NCBI GenBank assembly: GCA_902476265.1
Contig: CABSCP010000002.1
Location: 124,001 to 188,000 of the forward strand
Direction of reading: 5' to 3'
Origin: an uncultured Lachnospiraceae bacterium
Lineage (GTDB): Bacteria; Bacillota; Clostridia; Lachnospirales; Lachnospiraceae
Length of the DNA: 64,000 bases
Below the pieces are notes generated by a model. The model was not told the DNA's origin, made no database searches, and worked only from the letters and a program-made list of their open reading frames with translations. Positions 9,251-16,284 of this stretch are shown one piece after another; positions within the stretch are counted from its first letter, which is position 1; every line of letters begins with the position of its first letter. The translations under genes were made by a program, and so were the position numbers.

Positions 9251-11644
9251 ATGTTTCAGGTAATTAAAAGAGACGGTACATCGACGGATTTTACACTGAG
9301 TAAAATCAGCGATGCGATGATCAAAGCATTTAATGCGACGCAGATGCAGTATAATAATGATATTATCGATCTGCTGGCGCTGCGCGTGACTGCAGATTTC
9401 CAGGAGAAGCTGGAGGATGGCGGCGTTCACGTGGAAGATATCCAGGACAGCGTGGAAAAGGTGCTGGAACAGGCGGGATATGCCGAAGTGGCCAAGGCCT
9501 ATATCCTGTACCGCAAGCAGCGGGAGAAGCTGCGCACCATGAAGTCCACCATCCTCGATTACAAGGATGTAGTCAACAGCTATGTGAAGGTGGAAGACTG
9601 GCGGGTGAAGGAAAATTCCACGGTGACTTATTCTGTGGGCGGCCTGATTCTGAGTAATTCCGGCGCCGTGACCGCCAATTACTGGCTTTCGGAAATCTAT
9701 GACGAAGAGATCGCGGAGGCCCATCGCAATGCGGACATCCACATTCACGATCTTTCCATGCTCACCGGCTATTGCGCAGGCTGGTCTTTAAAACAGCTGA
9801 TCAAAGAAGGGCTGGGCGGCATCAGCGGGAAAATCACCTCCGCTCCGGCTTCCCATCTGTCGGTACTCTGTAACCAGATGGTCAACTTTTTGGGGATCAT
9901 GCAGAATGAATGGGCCGGCGCGCAGGCGTTCTCTTCTTTCGATACCTATCTGGCTCCTTTTGCCAAAGCGGACAATCTGACCTATCCGGAAGTGAAGAAA
10001 TGTATCGAGTCCTTTATTTACGGTGTCAATACCCCCAGCAGATGGGGAACGCAGGCTCCTTTTTCCAATATCACGCTGGACTGGACCGTGCCGGATGACC
10101 TGGCGGAGCTGCCTGCCATTGTAGGCGGGAAAGAGCAGGACTTCAAGTATAAGGACTGCAAAGAAGAGATGGATATGATCAACAAAGCCTTCATCGAAAC
10201 GATGATTGAGGGGGATGCCAACGGAAGAGGGTTCCAGTATCCGATCCCCACTTATTCCATCACGAAGGATTTTGACTGGTCTGAAACAGAGAACAATAAA
10301 CTTTTATTCGAGATGACGGCGAAATACGGCACGCCCTATTTTTCCAATTATATCAATTCGGATATGCAGCCTTCCGATGTGCGTTCCATGTGCTGCAGAC
10401 TGCGTCTGGATCTGCGGGAACTGCGCAAAAAGACCGGAGGCTTCTTTGGTTCCGGTGAGAGCACCGGCAGTGTGGGCGTTGTGACCATTAACATGCCCCG
10501 CATCGCCTATCTGTCTGCGGACAAAGAGGAATTTTACAGCCGTCTGGATCATATGATGGATATTTCCGCCCGTTCCTTAAAAATCAAACGGGGCGTCATC
10601 ACCCGGCTTTTGAATGAAGGTTTGTATCCTTATACCAAACGGTATCTGGGCAGCTTTGACAACCATTTTTCCACCATCGGCCTGATCGGCATGAATGAGG
10701 TAGGGTTGAATGCGAACTGGCTGCGCGCGGATATGACCCATAAGGAAACCCAGGAGTTTACCAAGGAAGTGCTGCAGCATATGAGAAACCGCCTTTCCGA
10801 TTATCAGGAAATGTACGGGGATCTGTATAATCTGGAGGCGACGCCTGCAGAGAGCACCACCTATCGTTTGGCAAAGCATGACAAAAAGAAATGGCCGTCC
10901 ATCAAAACAGCGGGCAAACCGGGAGACACCCCTTATTATACCAATTCTTCCCATCTGCCTGTGGACTACACTGCCGACATTTTCGATGCGCTGGATATTC
11001 AGGACCAGCTGCAGACCTTATATACATCAGGAACTGTATTCCATGCCTTTTTGGGAGAAAAGCTGCCGGACTGGAAGGCGGCGGCCAGCCTGGTAAAAAC
11101 GGTTGCGGAAAATTATGAACTTCCTTATTATACTCTTTCCCCTACCTATTCCATCTGCCGGGAGCACGGATATCTGGCCGGGGAACAGAAGATTTGTCCT
11201 GTATGCGGCAAGGTGACGGAAGTTTACAGCAGGATTACCGGATATTACAGGCCGGTGCAGAACTGGAATGACGGGAAGCTTCAGGAATATGCCAACAGAA
11301 AAGTGTATGACGTGAATCATTCCAGCCTAAAGAAAGCTGCCGCCGCCAGAGTTTCCTGCTCCGGTGTGAAAAGCGGGAATGCGGATGCGGCAAAGGAACC
11401 TGCCGGGGCGGTAAAATATCTGTTTACCACAAAGACCTGCCCCAACTGCAAGCTGGCGAAATCTTATCTTTCCCAGGAAACCTATGTTCCGGTGGATGCG
11501 GAGGAAAATGCGGAACTGGCGCAGAAATACGGTGTGATGCAGGCGCCTACTCTGGTCATTGTGAACGGGGATTCCTGTGAGAAATTTGTGAATGCCTCCA
11601 ATATCCGCAAATATGTGGAAACGAGCCTGTCGAAACAGGCTTGA
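9251..11644 (+). CDS. nrdD: Anaerobic (class III) ribonucleoside-triphosphate reductase with C-terminal glutaredoxin-like domain
   Basis: 797 residues from the ATG at 9251, chosen because AGGGGG lies seven bases upstream; the frame stays open further upstream but runs through the promoter. Residues 1-~95 form an ATP-cone (VIKRDGTSTDF). The catalytic barrel follows. The zinc site is near CREHGYLAG...CPVCG and the glycyl radical is Gly664 in RITGYY. Residues ~710-797 are a fused redoxin: KTCPNCKLAK followed by APTLVIVNGD with the cis-Pro typical of thioredoxin folds. The enzyme makes dNTPs without oxygen and needs an activase (NrdG), which is not adjacent. The fused redoxin suggests the active-site disulfide is re-reduced in cis rather than by formate. 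Confidence 0.93.
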   Translation: MFQVIKRDGTSTDFTLSKISDAMIKAFNATQMQYNNDIIDLLALRVTADFQEKLEDGGVHVEDIQDSVEKVLEQAGYAEVAKAYILYRKQREKLRTMKSTILDYKDVVNSYVKVEDWRVKENSTVTYSVGGLILSNSGAVTANYWLSEIYDEEIAEAHRNADIHIHDLSMLTGYCAGWSLKQLIKEGLGGISGKITSAPASHLSVLCNQMVNFLGIMQNEWAGAQAFSSFDTYLAPFAKADNLTYPEVKKCIESFIYGVNTPSRWGTQAPFSNITLDWTVPDDLAELPAIVGGKEQDFKYKDCKEEMDMINKAFIETMIEGDANGRGFQYPIPTYSITKDFDWSETENNKLLFEMTAKYGTPYFSNYINSDMQPSDVRSMCCRLRLDLRELRKKTGGFFGSGESTGSVGVVTINMPRIAYLSADKEEFYSRLDHMMDISARSLKIKRGVITRLLNEGLYPYTKRYLGSFDNHFSTIGLIGMNEVGLNANWLRADMTHKETQEFTKEVLQHMRNRLSDYQEMYGDLYNLEATPAESTTYRLAKHDKKKWPSIKTAGKPGDTPYYTNSSHLPVDYTADIFDALDIQDQLQTLYTSGTVFHAFLGEKLPDWKAAASLVKTVAENYELPYYTLSPTYSICREHGYLAGEQKICPVCGKVTEVYSRITGYYRPVQNWNDGKLQEYANRKVYDVNHSSLKKAAAARVSCSGVKSGNADAAKEPAGAVKYLFTTKTCPNCKLAKSYLSQETYVPVDAEENAELAQKYGVMQAPTLVIVNGDSCEKFVNASNIRKYVETSLSKQA

Positions 11645-11662
11645 TCAAACAACAGCGGCCAA

Positions 11663-11703
11663 AGCCGCCGGACCTGTTTTTATACAGGTCCGGCGGCTTT
11701 TTT
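11663..11703 (+). terminator. Strong intrinsic terminator of nrdD
   Basis: A perfect 15-bp stem (AGCCGCCGGACCTGT with its complement at 11684-11698), six-base loop, then a T run. A second perfect inverted repeat of 11 bp (11730-11740 and 11743-11753) follows without a T tail. Confidence 0.92.
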
Positions 11704-11753
11704 GCCGGAAAATCCATACCGACGGGCCGGCCCTGTTTTTTGAAAAACAGGGC

Positions 11754-11782
11754 TTGTGCAAAAAGGAACGGAATTGTATACT
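11754..11782 (+). promoter_or_regulatory. Promoter of the SGNH hydrolase/acyltransferase pair
   Basis: TTGTGC (11754-11759), 17-base spacer, TATACT (11777-11782). It leaves an AT-rich leader of about 95 bases before the gene at 11885, containing a small GCCA/TGGC hairpin. Confidence 0.6.
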
Positions 11783-11884
11783 AAATACCAGCAGTGGATA
11801 TAGATATATTTTTGAAATATTTGTACTTTTATAGCGTATATAAAAAAACTACAGTGCCAATGAACTGGCGGATTGGAGTGTATG

Positions 11885-12907
11885 ATGAAAAAGTGGATCA
11901 GGAAAATAGCGGTTATGGCAGTCTGTATCTGCGGGTTCTGTCTGTTTGTGCCGGGAATGGCGCTGGCGGCAGAGCAGGCGGACGGCCATGAGGTGCAACC
12001 GTTTCAGGCTGCCATGGTGGCAGACCGGCAGGCCACGGTGCGGACCGGCCCGGCGGTATCCTATCCGGCGCTGGGAACCCTGCAGACAGGGCAGGTGGTG
12101 AATGCCTGCGGACAGGCCGATACGGGCTGGTATCAGGTGGTGTACGGAAACGGGATCGGGTATGTGAGCAATAAACTGCTGACGCAGGTGCCGGTGGACG
12201 ATGCCATGGCGGCGGCGCTGGCGCTGCAGGCGGCCCAGGTGAAACAGATGGCGGCCCTTGCGCGGCAGGAGGCGGAGAATGCAGCCCTGGCAGGACGGCA
12301 GGAAGAGGCGGCACCGGAAAACAACTCTGCGGTTTTGGCTCCGGGCGAAGCGCCGCAGAATGGAGCGGCGGAAATGCCGCCGGTCCCTGCAGGAACCGGA
12401 AATGTGATTTTTGTGGGAGATTCCAGGACCGGGCAGATGTGCAATGCCATAGGAGGGCCGGCGGCTTATCCGGGCACTGCCTTTGCGGCCTGCTTCGGCG
12501 GCGGAAACGAATGGCTTTCCACGCCCCAGGCGAAAAAGGAGATCGATCAGTATGTGACGCCGGGATCTGTCATCATTTTAAACTATGGAGTGAATGATCT
12601 GTCCAAACATAATGAATACATCGCCACAATCAACCGGTACAACCGGGACTGGCGCAGTAAGGGAGCAGTGGTCTATTTCGCATCCGTGGGCCCGGTGGGA
12701 GAAAACGAGTACGGGAAACGCAACTGGGCGGTGGAATATTTCAACAACCAGTTAAACGGCAGGCTGGACGGAAGCATCGGAAGGATCGACCTGTATGGTT
12801 ATCTGGTGATGACCGGGTATACGCCTACGTCGGACGGACTGCACTACACGCCGGATACCTATGCCCGCATGTTTCAGTTTTTGATGCAGAGTGTGGGAAA
12901 AATGTGA
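11885..12907 (+). CDS. Secreted SH3b-SGNH hydrolase-like protein
   Basis: 340 residues from the ATG at 11885, selected because GGAG lies six bases upstream; an ATG three bases earlier is also possible. There is a signal peptide (MKKWIRK basic start, hydrophobic core, cleavage near ALAAEQ). Residues ~35-100 are a bacterial SH3 domain (TVRTGPAVSYPAL, GYVSNKLL), often cell-wall binding. After an Ala/Gln-rich linker comes an SGNH fold: Ser180 in VGDSRTG, Asn in NYGVND, and D317xxH320 in DGLHYT. All catalytic positions are intact. Likely an esterase or O-acyl hydrolase/transferase on the envelope; the adjacent acyltransferase-3 gene suggests they act together in O-acetylation of a surface glycan. 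Confidence 0.8.
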   Translation: MKKWIRKIAVMAVCICGFCLFVPGMALAAEQADGHEVQPFQAAMVADRQATVRTGPAVSYPALGTLQTGQVVNACGQADTGWYQVVYGNGIGYVSNKLLTQVPVDDAMAAALALQAAQVKQMAALARQEAENAALAGRQEEAAPENNSAVLAPGEAPQNGAAEMPPVPAGTGNVIFVGDSRTGQMCNAIGGPAAYPGTAFAACFGGGNEWLSTPQAKKEIDQYVTPGSVIILNYGVNDLSKHNEYIATINRYNRDWRSKGAVVYFASVGPVGENEYGKRNWAVEYFNNQLNGRLDGSIGRIDLYGYLVMTGYTPTSDGLHYTPDTYARMFQFLMQSVGKM

Positions 12908-12911
12908 GCCT

Positions 12912-13949
12912 ATGAAAAAATATGACAATATCCAGATTTTCCGGGTGCTGGCCTGCCTGGGCGTGTTTGTCACCCATGTGGCGCCCCGCATGGGCGCAGA
13001 GGGATGGGCTGCAAAAGCGGCCAATGACGGAGCCTCCGGCGTCTATCTGTTTTTTATCATCAGCGGATTTTTGGCCTGTGGTGCGAAGGAGCTCGGTAGA
13101 GGCAGCGGGAAGAAGGGAATCCTGATCTACTATTGCAAAAGGCTGTTCCGTATTCTGCCGCTGTACTATGCGGTAATACTCTATAATATCCTGCTTCATA
13201 GTCTGGTGTTAAAGGATGTGACGCCGGATCCGGGAGGGCTGTACTGGCTGCGGTACTTTTTCCTGACCAACGCATTTCTTCCGGCGCCGGATAACTTCTG
13301 GGCGAACCTGAGCGCCACCTGGACCATCAGCCTGTTTGCCGTCTTTTATCTGTGCGCCCCGTTTCTGGTGCGGATGGCGAGAGGAATAACAAGCGCGGCG
13401 CTGCTCTATGCGGGGGCGCTCTTGCTTCGGTATGTCTGGGTGGGAGCCGGGCTTTCCGACTATATGATGTTTTTTTATTACCTGCACTATTTTGTGCTGG
13501 GAATTCTGGTCTGGCATCTGACAGGAAAAGGACAGCGGTTCCGTTCTCTGGCGGTCCTGGCCGCTGTGGCGGCGGGAATTTTCCTGGCGGTCAGTCTGGC
13601 AGGCAAAGAAGCGGACAGCTTTTTGATCCAGTCCTGGTTTTTTGCGGGGGCCATCCTTTTGACCGGCGGTTTTTCCTGGAAAAAAGGGGACGGGAAAAAT
13701 ACGGCTTTTTACAGGATGATGGAAAAAGGGTTCGCTCTTTTCGACCGGTATTCCTATGCCATCTATCTGGTGCATGCAGTGGTGGTGGACGGCATTGTGC
13801 TGCTACAGGCACACGTCAGCATTTCCGGCCTTTTGGTGCTGGTTCTGGCGGCTGCGCTCACTGCGGCAGGGGCCCTGGCAGCCCATGCATGGATAGAAAA
13901 GCCTTCGGAAAAATTGGGAAGAAGGCTTGTGACAGCCCTCAGAATGTGA
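12912..13949 (+). CDS. Acyltransferase 3 (OafA-type) integral membrane protein
   Basis: 345 residues from the ATG at 12912, four bases after the stop of the SGNH gene; the frame is open to 12891 but lacks a better site. About ten hydrophobic segments. The family hallmark is the first helix with FRVLACLGVFVTHVAP, containing the essential His, and a later FDRYSYAIYLVHAV segment. Such proteins move acyl groups, mostly acetyl, across the membrane onto sugars of peptidoglycan or surface polysaccharides. The tight spacing with an extracytoplasmic SGNH protein matches the known two-part (AT3 plus SGNH) O-acetylation systems, here as separate polypeptides. Confidence 0.85.
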   Translation: MKKYDNIQIFRVLACLGVFVTHVAPRMGAEGWAAKAANDGASGVYLFFIISGFLACGAKELGRGSGKKGILIYYCKRLFRILPLYYAVILYNILLHSLVLKDVTPDPGGLYWLRYFFLTNAFLPAPDNFWANLSATWTISLFAVFYLCAPFLVRMARGITSAALLYAGALLLRYVWVGAGLSDYMMFFYYLHYFVLGILVWHLTGKGQRFRSLAVLAAVAAGIFLAVSLAGKEADSFLIQSWFFAGAILLTGGFSWKKGDGKNTAFYRMMEKGFALFDRYSYAIYLVHAVVVDGIVLLQAHVSISGLLVLVLAAALTAAGALAAHAWIEKPSEKLGRRLVTALRM

Positions 13950-13955
13950 TACCAT
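13927..13955 (+). promoter_or_regulatory. Possible promoter of pyrFE
   Basis: TTGTGA (13927-13932), 17 bases, TACCAT (13950-13955), overlapping the end of the acyltransferase gene. The -10 is imperfect. Transcription would start at about 13962, at the foot of the leader hairpin. Confidence 0.35.
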
Positions 13956-13957
13956 GA

Positions 13958-14000
13958 ATTGATGATGCCGGGGACAGGATTTGTTCCCCAAACCATCAAT
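13958..14000 (+). promoter_or_regulatory. Two-stem hairpin in the pyrF leader
   Basis: Outer stem ATTGATG (13958-13964) with CATCAAT (13994-14000); inner stem GGGGA (13970-13974) with TCCCC (13985-13989). No T run follows, so it is not a terminator. It does not resemble a PyrR-binding loop. It could protect the 5' end of the message or bind a ligand or protein. Confidence 0.45.
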
Positions 14001-14077
14001 GGATACGAAAGCGCGGCGGCCGAAGAAGCAGCGGCGGCAAAAGAATGGAAAAATACGAACAGACAGGAGAGAAGGAC

Positions 14078-15004
14078 ATGATCAATAAACTGATTGCAAA
14101 CATCAAGAAAACGAATGCCCCTATCGTGGTGGGACTGGATCCGATGATGAAGTTCATCCCGGAGCAGATCAGGGAAGCCGCTTTTTCGGAATACGGCGAG
14201 ACCTTGAAAGGCGCTGCGGAAGCGATCTGGCAGTACAACAAAGGCATTGTGGATGCGGTATATGACCTGATCCCGGCTGTGAAGCCTCAGATTGCCATGT
14301 ACGAACAATTTGGCATCGAAGGTCTGATCGCTTTTAAAAAGACCGTGGACTACTGTAAGGAAAAAGGCCTGGTAGTGATCGGCGATGTGAAGCGCGGGGA
14401 TATCGGATCCACTTCCGAAGCGTATGCGGTTGCACATCTGGGCAGAGTAGCCGTGGGCAGCAATACCTATGCGCCTTTTGATGAAGATTTTGCTACGGTG
14501 AATCCCTACCTTGGTTCCGACGGCGTGAAGCCCTTTTTAAAGGTATGTGAAGAAGAAAAGAAGGGGATCTTTGTGCTGGTAAAGACCTCCAACCCCAGCA
14601 GCGGCGAATTTCAGGACCGCCTGATCGACGGCAGGCCCCTGTATGAAATCGTGGGAGAGAAGGTGGCCGAATGGGGCAGCCAGTGCATGGGAGAGGATTA
14701 CAGCTATGTGGGAGCGGTTGTGGGCGCGACTTACCCGGAAATGGGGAAGGTGCTGCGCAAAGTGATGCCCAAGGCTTATATTCTGGTGCCGGGTTACGGC
14801 GCTCAGGGAGGCAAGGGCGCTGACCTGGTTCATTTCTTCAATGAGGACGGACTGGGCGCCATCGTCAATTCCTCCCGGGGCATTATCGCAGCCTATCAGC
14901 AGGAAACCTATGCGAAGTTTGGCGCGGCCAACTATGCGGATGCTTCCAGACAGGCCGTGATCGATATGAGAGAAGACATTGCCCAGGCGCTGGCAGCGAG
15001 ATAA
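14078..15004 (+). CDS. pyrF: Orotidine 5'-phosphate decarboxylase, subfamily 2
   Basis: 308 residues from the ATG at 14078, which follows AGGAGAGAAGG; the longer open frame has no site. The decarboxylase motif is DVKRGDIGSTSEAYA with the Lys and Asp of the catalytic array; GLDPMMKFIP near the start binds substrate, and VPGYGAQGGKG binds phosphate. The length (about 300 rather than 230) and motif spacing place it in the longer PyrF subfamily. It converts OMP to UMP, the last step of UMP synthesis, in the cytoplasm. It is followed 21 bases later by pyrE, which makes its substrate. Confidence 0.95.
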   Translation: MINKLIANIKKTNAPIVVGLDPMMKFIPEQIREAAFSEYGETLKGAAEAIWQYNKGIVDAVYDLIPAVKPQIAMYEQFGIEGLIAFKKTVDYCKEKGLVVIGDVKRGDIGSTSEAYAVAHLGRVAVGSNTYAPFDEDFATVNPYLGSDGVKPFLKVCEEEKKGIFVLVKTSNPSSGEFQDRLIDGRPLYEIVGEKVAEWGSQCMGEDYSYVGAVVGATYPEMGKVLRKVMPKAYILVPGYGAQGGKGADLVHFFNEDGLGAIVNSSRGIIAAYQQETYAKFGAANYADASRQAVIDMREDIAQALAAR

Positions 15005-15025
15005 CAGAGAAGGAGAGTGCAGAGA

Positions 15026-15703
15026 ATGGAAGCATACAAACAGGAATTTATCGAATTTATGGTGGACAGCGACGTTTTAAAGTTCGGAGATTTCACCTTA
15101 AAGAGCGGAAGAAAATCCCCGTTTTTCATGAATGCGGGCGCCTATGTGACGGGCACCCAGCTGCGTAAGCTGGGAGAATATTATGCGAAGGCGATTCATG
15201 ACAACTATGGACTGGACTTTGACGTTCTCTTCGGGCCCGCCTATAAGGGAATCCCGCTGACGGTGGCGACCACCATGGCCATCAGCGAGCTTTACGGCAA
15301 GGATATCCGCTACTGTTCCAACCGCAAGGAAGTGAAGGATCACGGCGATACCGGCATCCTCTTAGGCAGCAAGTTAAAGGACGGCGACAGGGTAGTGATC
15401 ATCGAAGATGTGACCACCTCCGGCAAATCCATTGAAGAAACTTTCCCGATTTTAAAGGCTCAGGCCGATGTAGACATAAAGGGGCTCATGGTTTCCTTAA
15501 ACCGTATGGAGCGGGGCCTGTCCAGTGAGAAGAGTGCACTGGAAGAAATCAAAGAAAAGTACGGCTTTGAAGCAAACGCCATCGTTTCCATGGTGGAAGT
15601 GACCGAATATCTGTATAACAAACCTTATAACGGAAAGATTTATATTGACGATACCTTAAAAGCGGCAATTGATTCTTACTATGAACAATACGGAGCGAAA
15701 TAG
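15026..15703 (+). CDS. pyrE: Orotate phosphoribosyltransferase
   Basis: 225 residues. Start ATG at 15026 lies nine bases after AGGAGAG; a GTG at 15017 is too near that site. The PRPP-binding motif is VVIIEDVTTSGKS, and the FGPAYKGIPL and NRKEVKDHGDTG segments match the orotate and flexible-loop regions. It joins orotate to PRPP to give OMP, which PyrF decarboxylates. The rest of the pyrimidine pathway (pyrB, C, D, K) is not in the window. Confidence 0.95.
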   Translation: MEAYKQEFIEFMVDSDVLKFGDFTLKSGRKSPFFMNAGAYVTGTQLRKLGEYYAKAIHDNYGLDFDVLFGPAYKGIPLTVATTMAISELYGKDIRYCSNRKEVKDHGDTGILLGSKLKDGDRVVIIEDVTTSGKSIEETFPILKAQADVDIKGLMVSLNRMERGLSSEKSALEEIKEKYGFEANAIVSMVEVTEYLYNKPYNGKIYIDDTLKAAIDSYYEQYGAK

Positions 15704-15714
15704 GAGGTGTTTTC

Positions 15715-15867
15715 ATGGAAGAGAAAACCTATAAGGTGATGAAAGGCAGCGGTGCGTTGAACATTACGGTAGGAATCGTCATTTTGGCGGCGGGCATTGC
15801 CAGCGGAGTTCTGCTCATTATCAGCGGAGCAAAGCTTCTGGCACACAAGAGCAAAATTTTGTTTTAA
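15715..15867 (+). CDS. 50-residue single-pass membrane peptide after pyrE
   Basis: Begins at the ATG at 15715 behind a consensus TAGGAGGTG site and ends at TAA 15865-15867, just before a strong terminator. The peptide has a short polar start (MEEKTYKVMKGS), one long hydrophobic segment rich in Ile, Val, Leu, Gly and Ala, and a basic end (HKSKILF). It sits 11 bases after pyrE and would share its transcript. I do not recognise a family. The excellent ribosome site and operon placement argue that it is translated. Confidence 0.65.
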   Translation: MEEKTYKVMKGSGALNITVGIVILAAGIASGVLLIISGAKLLAHKSKILF

Positions 15868-15874
15868 AATGCAG

Positions 15875-15923
15875 CCGGCCGGCGGAATGCCCAGAAAAGA
15901 GGAGGCGCCGCCGGCCGGTTTTT
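15875..15923 (+). terminator. Terminator of the pyrFE transcript
   Basis: Perfect 11-bp stem: CCGGCCGGCGG (15875-15885) with CCGCCGGCCGG (15908-15918), 22-base loop, then TTTTT. Confidence 0.85.
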
Positions 15924-15963
15924 CTCCGTGATGATGGAAAGTCCGTTTGGGAAGGAAATGCGA

Positions 15964-16284
15964 ATGGCACGAAAAGGATACATTTTTACAAATAAGGTGG
16001 AATCCAAAAAAGGGATTCTGTCGACGGTATTTGGCGTACTGTCGCTGGTTTCCCTGATTGTGGCGGTGTACCTGACCTTTCAGAATCAGGGAACCGCTTA
16101 TGTAAAATACGGCGTTGTAGGAGTCCTCTGTCTGATTTTTGCCATAGCCGGAGTGGTGCTTGGTATTATGGCAAAAATGGAGGAGGATAAATTTTATCTG
16201 TTTGCCTGGCTGGGAATCGTGCTCAATCTGCTCACCCTGGCCGGCATCAGTTTCATTTTGTATGCAGGAGCGTATGGATTATGA
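15964..16284 (+). CDS. DUF6142-like three-helix membrane protein
   Basis: 106 residues from the ATG at 15964, which is eight bases after GGAAGGA; in-frame starts at 15958 and upstream are less well placed. Three hydrophobic helices: residues ~17-38, ~45-70 and ~78-104, with a short cytoplasmic basic N-terminus (MARKGYIFTNKVESKKG). The pattern matches small Lachnospiraceae membrane proteins grouped as DUF6142; function unknown. Its stop overlaps the ATG of the aminopeptidase gene (ATGA), so the two are coupled. Confidence 0.65.
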   Translation: MARKGYIFTNKVESKKGILSTVFGVLSLVSLIVAVYLTFQNQGTAYVKYGVVGVLCLIFAIAGVVLGIMAKMEEDKFYLFAWLGIVLNLLTLAGISFILYAGAYGL

